Assembly (NCBI GenBank): GCA_026545765.1
Contig: CM048840.1
Location: 18,418,765 to 18,482,764 of the forward strand
Length of the DNA: 64,000 nucleotides
Direction: 5' to 3'
Origin: Plantago major
Taxonomy: Eukaryota > Streptophyta > Magnoliopsida > Lamiales > Plantaginaceae
The notes below the pieces were generated by a model. The model had not been told where the DNA came from. It did no database searches and saw only the letters and a program-made list of their open reading frames with translations. The position numbers were made by a program, and so were the translations under genes. Shown piece after piece: positions 21,501 through 33,611 of the stretch. Position 1 is the stretch's first letter; the number at the start of each line of letters is the position of its first letter.

Positions 21501-22954
21501 TGATGTCGTCCTTGGCCATCCGGATTTGATAGAAGCCCTGATATGCGTCCATGAAGCTTAGGAGCGCACATCCCGCAGTAGAATCTACCAACTGGTCTAT
21601 GCGAGGTAGGGGATAAGGATCCTTCGGACAAAACTTGTTGAGCCTTGTGAAGTCATTGCACATCCTCCACTTTCCTGGGGCCTTCTCGACGAGTACCACA
21701 CATGCACTCCATCGAGTATCTAACTTCTTCAATGTGCCCGGCTTTCAAGAGCCGGTCAACTTCCGTAGATATGATTGCGTCCTTGACTGGGCCAAAGTCT
21801 TTCCTCTTCTGTCGGATATATTTGATCGAGGGATCCATGTTCAGACGGTGAACAGTGATTCTCGGATCTATTCCCTTCAAATCATCAGTACTCCAAGCAA
21901 ATACATCCCTGTTGTCTCGGAGACAAGCAATAAGTTTCATCTCCACTTCTGCGCTCATCTCTGTTCCGATTCTAGTCTTCTTATCCGGGCTTCCAACAAC
22001 AATCTCGATTTCCTTGAGAGTTTCATGAGGCTCGATCCATGCAGTTCTAGGGAACTTCTCCTTCTGGCTTCCTACCCCTATCTGCGGATTCTCCTGTTTG
22101 GGCGGGAGAACAACTCTCGGATCGGAGGTCACCGTGACTGCCAAAACGGGGGCAGATGCCCTTCTCGTGGACATAATGTAACACTCCCAAGCTTCTCGGA
22201 TGTTTCCTACCTCTTCTCCTACTCCGAAGGGAGTTGGAAATTTCATTCTGTTGTGTAAGGTGGATGAAATAGCCCGGAATTGATCGAGTCCTGGGCGCCC
22301 AAAGATGGCGTTATAGTCGAAGGTCCGATCAACCACGACAAATCGGACCAACTGTGTTACCCTGGCCGGGAAGGTTCCGAGTGAAACGTGTAACATAACA
22401 CTTCCTAGTGGTCGAACAGTTCCTCCTCCAAACCTTAGTATAGAGGTGTGAACTCTGTCGTAGCGGATTCTTCCCAACTCCATCTGATCTAGTGTCCTCT
22501 TAGAGATGATATTCGAAGAACTCCCGGTATCCACTAGAATTTTGTTCACTCGATAAGTCGCGATGGTCAATGAAACTACAAGAGGAACGTCCGGGTCGTC
22601 AATCTCCTCGCCTCCTGCCGTAGGAGGGGGGATTTCGCTATCGTCGAAAGATATTGCATTTGTTCCTCGAATCGCGGGGGCACCGTATGCCCTATCATTG
22701 TTCCGAAGGTTTTGGGCGGTCCGCTCTCTTGCATTCCTGCTATCACCTCCAGAGGGTCCGCCTGCGATAGTGTTGATCACTCCGCTGTACGGAGGGTTCT
22801 CCATTTCCGTCTCATCGTCAGATTCATGCGGATGTCCTTCCATGCGTGGCGGATAGCCTACTGGCGGAGGTGGCAAAGATAGTGGGCGAGGTGGTGGGTC
22901 AGCAGCGTTATCCTCCCTCCTCCGCTCCGTTCTATCGTGAGGGCTCGTCCGCAT
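18581..22954 (-). pseudogene. Gypsy-1 Pol: protease, RT, RNase H, integrase (frameshifted)
   Basis: Read right to left. The aspartic protease has VDTGSS (D at about 22529). The RT has MCNDFTRLNKFCPKDPYPLP, FMDAYQGFYQI, MPFGLKNAGATYQ and catalytic YVDD (DD at 21352-21357). Then come connection and RNase H (EVDGSSTGRVGGIGI, YTDSQLV). The integrase has a zinc-binding HHCC region (HNGSCGSHSGG...CQDC) and core residues in GIDIVGPF, SDNGAQF and QAEST. The C-terminal tail at 18581-19078 (LKPKWEGPYKI) has no chromodomain. Damage: indels near 21705-21735, 20139 and 19195, and a TGA at 20680-20682 where relatives encode Arg. Pol would copy and insert the element; this copy cannot. Confidence 0.93.
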
Positions 22955-24690
22955 ATATGTGCTCCTTCAACTTGCCTTCTCTCACCAGGTGTTCGACCTC
23001 TGTTTTTAACTGGATACAGTCGTCAGTCTCATGGCCTCTGCTCTTGTGAAATTTGCAGTATCCCTTCGCATTTGCTTTCTCGATTATGGGATGGCTTTGG
23101 CCATTGGATGTCCAATTTTTTCTCAACAATAGTGGCCAAGATGTCGGATCTCGGCTTATTGAGGCGCGTGTAGTCCGCGAATCTCCTGGGCGGACTCCTC
23201 TCCCTGTAAATGCCCTTGTCTCTGTGATCTTTCTTCGGGTCAAACTTCCCCTGGCGTTGCTCTTGTCTTTGCGGTTCCTTTCCCTTCTTCGATCCTGCTC
23301 GGACTGGTACGTTCCTTCGGTATTCTTCTCCGTACATCACCTCCTCACAGATGTCATCCAAGTGCTTTTCGCTCCTCACTTCTTGACTAGAGAGCTTCCT
23401 CCGCAGCTCGGAGTTGTAAGTATTAGCGTACAGGTGACGGACCCGTTCTTTAATACTATGGGGCTCAACTCGAGTACTTCCGTATGAAGCGATCTAGGAA
23501 AGTTCAAGATCTTCCTGTCCTTTGGATGACTTCGCCAGTGCTCTACAAGACGCTTTTCTTCTTTTGATTTTCGAACCGTGTTAAGAACTTAGAAGATAGA
23601 TCTGCATACGACCTTATTGACTTGTTTGGCAAAGCGGTGTACCAATCCATAGCCGTGCCGAAGAGGGTGGATGAGAACGTAAGGGCTTTAGTATTGTCAC
23701 TCAGCCCCTTGGAATCCATCTTGCTGTTGTACCTTGTCAGGTGACCCACGGGACAAGTATCCCCGTAGTAGTATTCCAAGTTCGGAATCACTTGGTCCGA
23801 GTTTCTATTTCTTTCCTTTTCCCTCATGATATCATCACACAGAGGGTTTGGTGCACTTGTAGTGATCTGCTCGTGGTCTTTTACCAGGCGTCCGAGGTTC
23901 GAATTTGGGTTTCTAAAGCTTTTTGTTGGGCGTAGATTTCGTCCATTGTCATGACCTCTCCGTCTGTGGATGGATCATGACATCATGGGAGTTCGTCTAG
24001 CCGGACAACTGGAATGGTCTCTGCTACATGATCTCTGTCCCTCATGGGGGCTTGTCGCGGACCTCCTGGATGCCTGTTACCTCCTTATTGGTACTCTCTC
24101 CTCCCATTCGGGCTTCCCTCACACCGAACTTGTGAAGCAGAGGCCCGTCAGTCTAGAAGGTTTCACAAATCCTCATGGGGCAGCTGATCTCCCAACCTCT
24201 GTTGGATCGGACGCTGTCCGTTTCTTGACAAGGCGGGCTCCGCTTGAACCGGAGTAACCACTGGCGGAGTGGCTTGCTGAGGATGGGCATTGTTAGACCC
24301 TAGGCATCCTTGGATAATCGTGAGCAACCTATCAAACTGAGTTTCGCTTAGTCCGAGGTCGCTTTTACGGACAACGCGACCATCGGGCATTGTAAACTAT
24401 TGACATGTGGTAGGGCCTTGAGCTTCTGCCGGAGAAGCTCGTGCTACCCCTTCTCCATGGTCCGTAGGCACGATATTCACAGGGACGCTTTGGCCTCCTC
24501 TAAGCGAGGCATCTCTTCCCTCCTCCGAGGATGGGCTGGCGGTCCGCCCGTCGCTCGGATATCTCCTCCCAGCGTTCCTTCCAGCCACATCGGCCCTTCG
24601 TCCCCGGGTGGGCGGACGTCCTCGTGGGCGTGGTGGTGGTGTTCCCACGCCTGCAGCTCTAGTCCGAGCTGTTCGTCTCGTTCTAGCCAT
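22932..24690 (-). pseudogene. Gypsy-1 Gag region (several stops and frameshifts)
   Basis: The ATG at 24690 opens a frame starting MARTRRTART with Arg/Pro-rich sequence, as in the second element (61055). A TAG at 24397 and a TGA at 24163 break it. The retrotransposon gag core is at 23543-23827 (SSTLFGTAMDWYTALP, SSKFLTRFENQK). The C-terminal part at 23029-23379 and 22932-23243 has a Cys/His motif (YCKFHKSRGHETDDC) like Tat-group Gag. At least three frameshifts separate these pieces. Confidence 0.85.
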
Positions 24691-24725
24691 CAGCACAACA
24701 CAAACACAGATCTTTTTGTAAAGTT

Positions 24726-24743
24726 TCCCACAGACGGCGCCAA
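24726..24743 (-). promoter_or_regulatory. Gypsy-1 tRNA primer-binding site
   Basis: On the minus strand TGGCGCCGTCTGTGGGAA lies two bases inside the 5' LTR. TGGCGCC-type sites are widespread in plant gypsy elements and pair with a tRNA 3' end. The site is identical in the second element (about 61086-61103) and fixes the orientation of both. Confidence 0.8.
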
Positions 24744-24745
24744 AA

Positions 24746-25661
24746 TGTTGAGGGATAAAACCTCAAACACCAACACTACTACTACAAGTAACCTAATCTA
24801 AGATCCACCTCCAACTTGAAGTCCGAGAGAAGGCTTGTCCGAGCAAGAGTACCTGAAAGGACTAGGGGGGGGGGGTTAGAATGGGTTACCCGGATTGCCT
24901 AAGTCAATCCGGAAGGAGGCTTTACTCAAAGGAGAGATGAAAGCTCTCAATGCAATAGTAATGGGAAAGGTAATGAAATCAAGGATGTTTAGGACTTAGG
25001 AGACAACACAATTTCCTAGGGAATTTCACTTACCCCAAGGTATTGGACCTTGTGTTATATGTATAGTTATCATATACTTATGAAGTAGCTCATAAGATGA
25101 TGCCAAGTGTATGCCTCAGATTTGGACACCAATGCTACCTTTGGCCCATGGCCCATTAATGAATAGTAATCCAATACTAATTAATGGGCTGGGAGGGTAG
25201 TTTAGTCCTTTCCCTCTGAGAGTACTGTTCCGCACGTTGGGTTCGTGTAAGTCCCTCGGACAGATCCGCATGATTGGATGACTCTGCCTTGGGTAACTCT
25301 AGGTGTCCGGACCTTAGAGTTCCACGGAAGCATCTCAGTGGTTCTGTCAAATACGTTTGGTCTTCTCAGTCTTGGTGGCGTCCGAGATTCTCTCATCCGT
25401 CCGTTTAGCATCTTAGATCGATTTGTGGTACTTGGGAGGACCAGGTAACCTTTTGTCAGGCTCGGAAGTCATCCATCTAGCTTGGTCGGACCTAGCTGAA
25501 ATGGCGTGCTGACTTGTGAGTACTAGTTGACCTGAGATGGTTTCCTTTAGGACGGACCACTCGAAGGTCGGACTAGCTTTGGATGGCTATCTTAGCCTTG
25601 ATGCGCTCTAGGACACGCTCTATGGCGCCCTTAACGGATTGGACACATTTCCGTATCAACA
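24746..25661 (-). repeat. Gypsy-1 5' LTR (right copy)
   Basis: The 916-bp partner of 12030-12945. As the 5' LTR in the reading direction of gag-pol it should hold the promoter. On the minus strand it begins TGTTGATACGGAAATGTG. It carries a run of about 12 G at 24866-24877. The target duplication AACTT follows at 25662-25666. Confidence 0.95.
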
Positions 25662-25666
25662 AACTT

Positions 25667-26379
25667 CTTGGCCCTGAAGTGCCATATCTTAGTGCTATTG
25701 GCGCACTGATGTATCTTGCTAACAATACTCGGCATGATATAGCTTTTGCTGTTAATTTACTAGCAAGATATAGTTCTTCTCCAACTCGAAGACATTGGAC
25801 TGGAGTTAAACAAGTACTTCGATACTTACGAGGCCTGATGGATATGGGTCAGATTATCCAAAATGTAGCAATCCAGAATTAATTGGATATGCCGATGCGG
25901 GATATTTGTCTGATCCGCACAAAGCTCGATCTCAAACAGGTTATCTGTTTACATGTGGAGGTACAACCATTTCATGGCGTTCTGTTAAGCAAACTTTACC
26001 TGCTACTTCTTCTAACCATGCGGAAATTTTCGCAATTCATGAAGCAAGTCGTGAGTGTGTTTGGCTAAGATCTTTAATCGGACATGTTCGAGATATATGT
26101 GGTCTTACATTCAAGAAGGAAGTTCCAACTGTGTTATATGAGGACAATGCAGCTTGCATAGCTCAACTGAAGGGAGGCTTCATCAAAGGTGACCGGACAA
26201 AGCACATATCACCAAAGTTTTTCTTCACTCATGATTTACAAGAAGAAGGATCCATTCAAGTTCAACAGATTCGTTCAATTTACAACTTGGCGGATTTATT
26301 TACCAAATCACTTCCACCTCCATCATTCGAGAGACTGGTTCGAAAGATTGGGATGCGGCGACTCAAAGAATTGAAGTGA
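25667..26379 (+). pseudogene. Copia Pol, C-terminal part (RT end and RNase H)
   Basis: Continues the copia RT directly after the gypsy target duplication ([18 protein letters not shown], then [13 protein letters not shown]). A stop and frame change occur around 25880-25906, and the frame continues with RNase H: DAGYLSDPHKARSQTGY, TSSNHAEIFAIHEASREC, YEDNAACIAQ and KHISPKFFFTHDLQ. The terminal IYNLADLFTKSLPP is typical of copia Pol. The stop is at 26377-26379. About 150 bp of 3' leader with GGGGAGTTGG precede the 3' LTR. Confidence 0.92.
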
Positions 26380-26526
26380 TACTCTAATCAGGGGAGTTGG
26401 ATACGCACTGCACTCTTTTTCCCTTGACTAAGTTTTTCTCCCACTGGGTTTTTCTTAGCAAGGTTTTTAACGAGGCAGTATCTCTCGCGTACCAACTATC
26501 ACTAACTCATGTTCATTTAACGGAAG

Positions 26527-26680
26527 TGTTAAAGAATAAATGTACAAGAGTTAGTATTGGGTTAAACTGTTATTATAACCGTATGTGTATCGAAAGTTTT
26601 CTTTCAGATAAATACATGCATGTACTCTCTCATTATGACATTAGAATAAACCCTATTCTCTTCTTCTCTATTTTCTCTCA
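26527..26680 (+). repeat. Copia 3' LTR
   Basis: A 154-bp partner of 7273-7434 with the same first 45 bp and last 80 bp. The central part differs in sequence and is shorter. Confidence 0.9.
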
Positions 26681-28188
26681 TAAGAATTAAAAACCTTTTT
26701 GTATAATAAAAAATTAGCGCCTCAAACTAAACACGTATTGTATGTTGATTTTGACTAGTGATGGTTTGGGCGGCACGAATAGGATTAGTTTGGTGGAGGA
26801 AAAGAAAATGGGCCTTGTTTTCCAGAAATGGTCGGCTGAAAAAGCAAAAGTGAATTGGGCCCAGGAGCCTATATATATAATAATAATAATAGTCCACCCA
26901 ATTGATAAACAGTGAATACTAGAAACAAATAAAAATTGAAAAAAAGTCATGCGCTCCTCTTCAATTTCGACCTTTTACAGTAACAATCGCAATAATTCTT
27001 GCGGACAATCAAAGCAATGGGGGACTAGCTCAGGAACAAGAAAGACAATAGTCACTTATTCCACCAGCACCACTACTTTTTGCCTTTTAATTCCCACTAA
27101 ACCCGTTTAGTAAAAACTAACTGATAAATTATTTTTATGAAGGTGTTCTCGTAAGTTATTAATTGATAAGTTCGATGATTTGTTAACTTAGAATATAAAA
27201 AGAATCAATTATTTTATCATAAGATACTTAATTATCAGTGAATGTTCAGGTAATATATATTTATTTCAAAAATAAATTTGTACTAAAGATAGCATGAGTA
27301 CAAATAAGTATTTTATCAGGATTGTCGTGTCAATTTATCAAGTGATTCCAATCTATCATGTTTAATGGAGAAGTTGTACAAATCCTAAACAACGTGTTGA
27401 AAGTTGCAATTGGTCTCCTTTTCTTGACTAGTCTTATTTTGAATTGCTCACAAACATGTTCACGGGTTTTGTTAGCTTCTAAATTCGGACTGTACAAAAT
27501 AATCACTTTATAATATTGAATGTTTTAGTCCTTGCCTTTTTTCCGTGATTTCATTTTCTATGCATTTCATTCTTTTATTGGTGTCGGTAGAACGTTTTAT
27601 AAGCTCTAGTGATTATAATAAATCGTGAAAGTTCTAGATCGTTTACATTTCTTCGATTGTCAAACAAGAACTCAGCGACACCTTTACGAGTAAGCGAGTA
27701 ATTCTACAACCCTCTTGAATAATATCAAAATCATAAATAACTACATTTACGTTATTTCTTACTTTTACAGTTTTACATCTAAATTTAATCTAAATTTACT
27801 TTATGAGACCTCTCGGAAAGAATGGTTAATATACATACTATACCATGTTTAACTACATGCATCTTATATTTAAAATGCAAAGCATTGCGTGTTTATTGAA
27901 TACATGATATATACAGTTAAATATGTGATGTTGATCAACATATCTCACCAACACCAACGATTACATTTTTGCATTTAAATACAACCGGCAAAATTGCCAA
28001 AGTTAAAAATTCTGTGGAATGACCAGAACTTCAATATTCTTCAAAATGAGAAGATACTGATCTCCTATAATTACATCTTTTGGTATGTTAACTTGATTAT
28101 GCTACTTCCAAAATATGTAACAAGTTTCAAAAGGATCTTTGGGACCTATTTACATATACAGAATTACTGAGAAGAAGAAAATCAACCT
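26681..28188. other. Intergenic, AT-rich
   Basis: Spacer between the copia element and the 3' end of the TPR-like gene. A TATATATATAATAATAATAATAG run sits near 26870-26890. I see no coding frame with family features, no RNA gene and no clear terminal repeats. The right end should include the 3' UTR of the minus-strand gene. Confidence 0.6.
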
Positions 28189-31100
28189 TCATTTTGATCT
28201 CAAAGCAGCAATTAGTAGCACCATCAATATGGGAGAGGCTAGAAAGAATACATATGGAAGGGTTTGACTCAATGTATCTTCCTCCGCTTCATCATTTTGC
28301 AGCGAAATATTCGTCTTATCTCCCACAAAGGCATCAAAATAGGTTTGATATCCGGTGAAAGGATCACGAGGGGAGCTCGTTGTAACCTTCAAAAACTCCA
28401 TTGCCTGTAGAACGAAAAATGGATATGTGTTACTTCTACACTTAATGCTACAAATGCTCCACAGGTTCTCACTTATAAGTGTTTTCTCCAAAGTTTCACA
28501 GTTTCAACAAAGGCCCAGCTATTGTAAACACCTTCTAAAATCACGAGCCTGATTCCTAGTCCATAAATGAATGCAAATGCCGTCTCAAGATTACAGTTTA
28601 CCAAGATTTTTTAAGTCCACTTTTACTTTCAAGTCGAAATATTTCAACTCATTTGGAAGTAGCTGGTATTTGATGCAGTTGAAACGGAATGAGTTAGGAT
28701 TCGACACTCATTCATGGCCTATATATATTCTACTTCAGGTAGATTCAGTTCTTGGTACTTGGACTCATTAACATGTCCGGGGTATAAATAACTATATGGA
28801 GTATAATTTTACCTCAAAACTAGAGAAAAATTGCCTTGCCCTCTTGTTAACTTTAGGACTGGGGTGAGACTTGAGCTTCTCATACATCGCACGTGCTTCG
28901 GTGGATCTGTCATGAATGTCGTATAATTAGTAATGAAATCAATAAAGTGTATCATATATAGATTTTGGTTGCTAGAGCAATCAAGGCGGAGAAGGATACA
29001 AATAAATGAACATGAAGGGATGTAATCCAGGATAAGGAAGGATCAAGTTTCAGTAGATAGATAAGATGGGTTAATAGCATAACAAAACTCAAATGTGCAA
29101 TTAGCACCAACTACAGACATGATTTTGTTAACGAAGTAACCGCTTGTTCTTTCAGACCCTGAACTAATGTTACTAATCTGCCAATATTTCAGCAGTGCTT
29201 GGCATCGAATTTCTAAATTTGGAAAGAACATGATTTTAGTGGAGAACCTATAAAAGCACGAGGGCTTCTAGGCAATTAGAAGTAAACAAACATAAAAATC
29301 CACTTCACCAGGTGATGTGCCCAACAGGAACATGATAAAATGCAAAGATTAGAATGCACTCAGTGTGCGATTTATACTATCTTATATCCCTTTGCCAGTG
29401 GCTGCCATAAACAGTGGCCAAAGGTAGTCCAGCACTGAAGATCTGAAATGCTAGTAAACCCCAAAAATATTATTATATCCCTATTTCGAGTTCTCCAAAG
29501 GTAGATGATCCTCCCTTGGTGTCCATGCATTCCCTACATAGGATTTTCAGTCAACGTAGTCCATGTATTATCAAACGGTCCAAACCTTTTGGGAAAGGTT
29601 GTTTGCAGTCAGGTTACTGCATGGATGGGAATGTGATGCCTATCTGTTTGTGGATATAGAGCAGCTAATATACGTAGTCCACTTGAAAAACTGTACCTGC
29701 TGAGGGAATCCAGGCATATAGACCACTGCAGAGCTGCTAGACCGTGAAGCTCAGTCTGCCATTATATTGTAATAGCAATGGATTAATATAACAGGTATGG
29801 TTTCAAATTGTCAACAGATGACATGATAACCTTAAATGAGTTAAGTTGAACATTTCGCCAAATTGCACAGCTAGACAATGGACGTTTCATAAAGACAGTA
29901 CCTCGTATACCAATTTTTCCATGACCTTTTCATAAAAGGGTAAGGCCGCCTTCAATTTGCCTAGATCCATCAGCATGTCACCATCCGCCAATATCTAATA
30001 AATAAGCAGCACTATAATTAAGAAGAAACTTTTCATCATTATTAAAATCATACAGCAAAATTGCAAGATGCTCTTGAAATTCATCAATCTATCAAGATAT
30101 GCAGAAACTTTCACATTGTGGTACCAATCTTATCTTTTCAATAGTAGAAATCCTGGTAAAAAATTTATATGCATGAACACATATCTTTGGAAAATTTTAT
30201 ATGCACCCGAACAATTTCCATCCGATATTGCAGGAGCCACATATCAACGATAAATCCTACATTACACTAGATGCAGTTTTTTAATACTTACATGACATCA
30301 ATTAGTACTATTACACTGCAATTCTTTCCTACAGTGTGAATACTTAAAAAGCTGAAAGTGTGTTTTTTTCCAAGTCCTGATTCATATGAAGTCAATACAT
30401 TAATGATATATAAACTTAATTACCATAAACTTCAAATGTACCCGTAGTTTCAGGAAATACTGTTAAACACTTGACCAGTTAGTTCTGGTAATCAACTGAA
30501 CTGGTTAGGCAGACTTTGAGATATTTGACGGAAGATTGTTATAGCTAGAAATTTGAACAAGAAGCTTATGGCAGCTTGTTTTGTTTGTGTACATGACTGG
30601 AAATAGTCGACTGGGATATGCCCCTCTTGTCATGTATGATCTTTTGTGGTGATTATTTAATTTCCTTAAAAAAAATCTCTAATTTTTTTGAGGAATTCCA
30701 TCCAATTATGAAGTAGAATGCCCCAACAATAACTCTACTGTGTGCGAACATGAGCATAACAATTAATAATTCTGGTGTTCGCGAACATGAACATAATATA
30801 AGCCACAAACTTTTACTATATAATGGAAATGTCCATCAATGATACCTTCTCACACTCAGATTTTAGCTTTGGGTCAATACTGAGTCCAATTTTGGCCCTG
30901 TAAGCAGCTATCATCTTCTTTGTCTTTGCTTGTTTAGCAGCTCTCTCTTCTGTGCTCTCAAGTGCCTCCCCAGGACGAAGAGTTCTCCCACCACCATACT
31001 ATATACCAATAAAAAATGACAAAACAAATATGTCTTGTTGCTGTAAAAATAAGGAAACAGGTATTTAAAATGCTTATAATTTCATAATAGATAAACAAAT

Positions 31101-33611
31101 GTCTCTTAGGGCGAAGGCAAATAATGATTCCTAGAAAAATAATGATTGAATTCAACATGCAGAAACAGTTGGAATACATCTTACTGCTTTTGAAATGTCA
31201 TTAGGTCTTGGAAAAACCCCCCATGTTGTAACCTTTGGCTTATAGAGTTCCTCATCATCTTCCGCAGGTGCGATTGGATTTGAGGATGGCGCTACATTGC
31301 CAAATTTGCTTGCATCTCCAACAAGTATCTCAACCTCAGGGTAATCACCTTCCAGAAAAGGGTCTGAAACAGGAACCAAACCGGGAGGCAAACCTCTTCC
31401 ACGTTTCTTATCAGAGAAGTTAAGCCCCACAAAATCAATACTGGAAATCTTCTTGCCAGCATTCTTAACTGGTTTCTTTTCTTCAAGGCTTTTCTCATTC
31501 TGTCCCGCAAGCCCTATAAATCGAAGATCTCGTAAGCACTATATTCCGTACGTTCACTTTCATAAAAAAAGAAAAGGTAAGCAACCTGTGAAGCTATTTC
31601 AAAGCCATGACGATTCATGTCAAGGAGTGTTCTTGCGGGCTTACATAAGAAACTTAGGAGGAAATTTCCCTAACTTAAGCATATCGTACTCTAGAAACAA
31701 TATAAGCACAACCCATGAGCAAACTTCTGTGTCATTAGATAAAGAAAACCCAAACACTGCACAAATAAGCTGAACTGAGAAACTGCTTAACTAAGTCTTG
31801 CAAAGACTTCATCAGTATACAACACAATCAAATCCTTGTATTCTTTTCCCCTATCAATTCCAATCAAGAAATGAATACCTAGTCAGACTGCATAATCAAT
31901 TACATAAATCAACCACACTGAATTGGACCGAATACTGGAATTCATTGAGAATTAATAGTTCCAATTCACTTCCATTAACTGCACTAGTGCATAATCAATT
32001 ACAGAAATCAACCACACCATGAATTGAACTGAATACTGAAAATTATTGAGAATTAATAGTTCCAATTCCACTTCCATTAACTATGCTAATCCAATACAAA
32101 ATCCATCAATGCCCTCAGCACCATGAAAAAAATTGGAGATATTTAAGCAGGACACCATTGACTAAGTACAAACAAAACAATTTCCATATCAATCAACAAG
32201 CATAAAAATCAAGAGACTGCAACGAGCATAGATACCTGAAGCTGATGCTCTGCTTATTCCAACAACACCTTTATCCTTCTTATACTCCTTTGCTTTCTCC
32301 AATGCAAGTTTAACAGCCAAAGGCACCTCCTTTTCCTCAGGATCATTCTTAACAACATCACCAGACTTTATATCTGTATTCTTTTCTTCAACTTCTTTAA
32401 CAGGAGAATCTTGAACAATCCCGGAAACAGACAGTTCCTCGTTCTTACCAGTATCTTCAACTGGTTTCTTTTCAGTAGAACTTCTCCAATTCCCTCCCAA
32501 AATTTCTATAGTTTTATTGCAAAAAGAAAATGTCATGAGCTTAAACTAACATTCATTTAAAGATATTTCTCGCCCAAGTATGTTTCTGCAGGCTTACATA
32601 CTTTAAGGTTTTATGCAGATACTTTCTTAATTTATGCTTATTATGCTTTACAAAAAGCTAAGCAGAAGCCACAAGTTCAACTCATCATCACTACAGATCA
32701 GAAAACAAAATCCAATAAGCCACTTAAATAAGAATTGCAAAAGAACCCGTCAGTGGAAAATACAATCAATCAAGTGATCTAGTTCATCCCTAAGCTATGT
32801 ATACCCAACAAGACTAATTAATTTTCACCGTAGCCCAGCCAATGTGATGTGGGCTATCCGATTTTACACTCATAGATATGAAATGGCATACGACAGAGGA
32901 CCCTTACGAAATGTCTGGATAATCCATTAGAGATATCAAACATAATTTTCAAGCCCAAATGATAGAGAACTTGAAATCACTGAGAACAAGTAGTCCTAGT
33001 TAATATAATAGCTTCAAAAAAAAAAAAAAAAAAAAAGGCCAAACCACGTAACAAGGAAAATTTCGAAGTAAAGTGAAAAGAATATAGGAAAATGCAATAC
33101 CAGAAGCAGTTGTTTCACTTATATCCACAACACCATTACTATTCTTATCCTCATTTGCCTTCTTCTCCAAAGCAAGTTTAACAGCCAAATAATTATCATC
33201 ATTCCTAAAAACTTCATCAGACTGTAAAGCTTCATTCTTTTTATCCAATTCTTGAAAACTCTTTGAACTACTAGTGGCTTCACTTCCCACAACACCTTTG
33301 TTCTTTTTATACTCCTTTGCTTTCTCCATTGCAAGTTTAAGAGCCAACGGAACCTCTTTATCATCACTGGCATCCTTAGGTTGGTCATCAGACTTTAACG
33401 CTTCGAGTCGTTCGATAAACGATTCCTTGCCAAATGCAAGTTCAATTGGGTCTTGTTTTGCATTTTCTGGTTCTTGAGAATTTAGTGAAGATAAGATTTT
33501 TGAGTTCTTGAAAGTGAAGAAATGATAATTGTTGGGTTGTGGGGCAAAGGAATGGGTTTTGTTGTTGATAATAGGAATGGGAGAAGAGAAGAAGGGAGAT
33601 TGTGAAGCCAT
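28189..33611 (-). CDS. Plastid-targeted TPR-like protein with C-terminal membrane span
   Basis: Eight exons fit by GT/AG ends and phase: 33101-33611, 32236-32505, 31185-31513, 30846-30998, 29902-29994, 29697-29755, 28813-28906 and 28189-28404. The first 50 residues are Ser-rich and poor in acids, like a chloroplast transit peptide. Residues about 55-260 hold three copies of a charged motif (EVPLALKLAMEKAKEYKK and variants) that end exon 1 and fill exon 2. Exon 3 has RGRGLPPGLVPVSDPF and VEILVGD. Exons 4-7 form helical TPR-like repeats (LKAALPFYEKVMEKL, AALQWSICLDSL, STEARAMYEKL). The last exon ends in a hydrophobic helix (PYVFFLASPILMVLLIAAL). It looks like the AT1G78915 type of TPR-like thylakoid proteins; that match is from memory and moderate. 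Confidence 0.75.
31891..32089. repeat. Two-copy 99-bp tandem duplication in an intron
   Basis: CATAATCAATTACA(T/G)AAATC starts at 31891 and again at 31990, and the copies match along their length with small indels. It lies in intron 2 of the TPR-like gene and has no visible effect on splice sites. Confidence 0.85.
33017..33037. repeat. Poly(A) run in intron 1 of the TPR-like gene
   Basis: About 20 consecutive A on the plus strand. On the transcribed strand it is a T-run some 65 nt downstream of the exon 1 donor, well before the acceptor. Probably simple slippage DNA. Confidence 0.8.

Larger units (their letters stand above)
12030..25661 (-). mobile_element. Ty3/gypsy LTR retrotransposon (Tat-like) with opposite-strand cassette
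   Basis: The element is 13.6 kb with two 916-bp LTRs and a perfect 5-bp target duplication AACTT (12025-12029 and 25662-25666) in the copia RT. The primer-binding site lies beside the right LTR and the polypurine tract beside the left, so the element reads right to left. Gag (about 24690-22930) and pol (22954-18581) are on the minus strand in gypsy order. The RT sequence (NKFCPKDPYPLP, YVDDM) and the absence of a chromodomain suggest the Tat/Ogre/Retand side of gypsy. A 5.6-kb region between pol and the left LTR carries plus-strand genes. Frames are broken in many places. Confidence 0.95.
7273..26680 (+). mobile_element. Ty1/copia LTR retrotransposon, split by nested gypsy element
   Basis: Short LTRs of 162 bp (7273-7434) and 154 bp (26527-26680) start TGTTAAAGAATAAATG and end TTTTCTCTCA. 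Between them lie gag (7953-9073) and pol in copia order: protease, integrase, reverse transcriptase (RT), RNase H. The RT is cut at 12029/25662 by the gypsy element. Without the insert the element is about 5.8 kb. Coding is damaged by frameshifts near 8000 and 9590 and by stops at 8498 and 11301, so it is non-autonomous now. Flanking bases are not an exact duplication (AGTAA left, TAAGA right; only TAA is shared), so the target duplication is decayed or the ends are off by a few bases. Confidence 0.93.

Noticed and set aside
7268..26685. Five-bp target duplication of the copia element
   Set aside because: The bases next to the LTRs are AGTAA and TAAGA; only TAA is common, so I do not claim a duplication.
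26681..28188. Possible promoter (TATATATATAATAATAATAATAG) of a plus-strand gene
   Set aside because: No coding exon or splice-consistent frame follows within the spacer.
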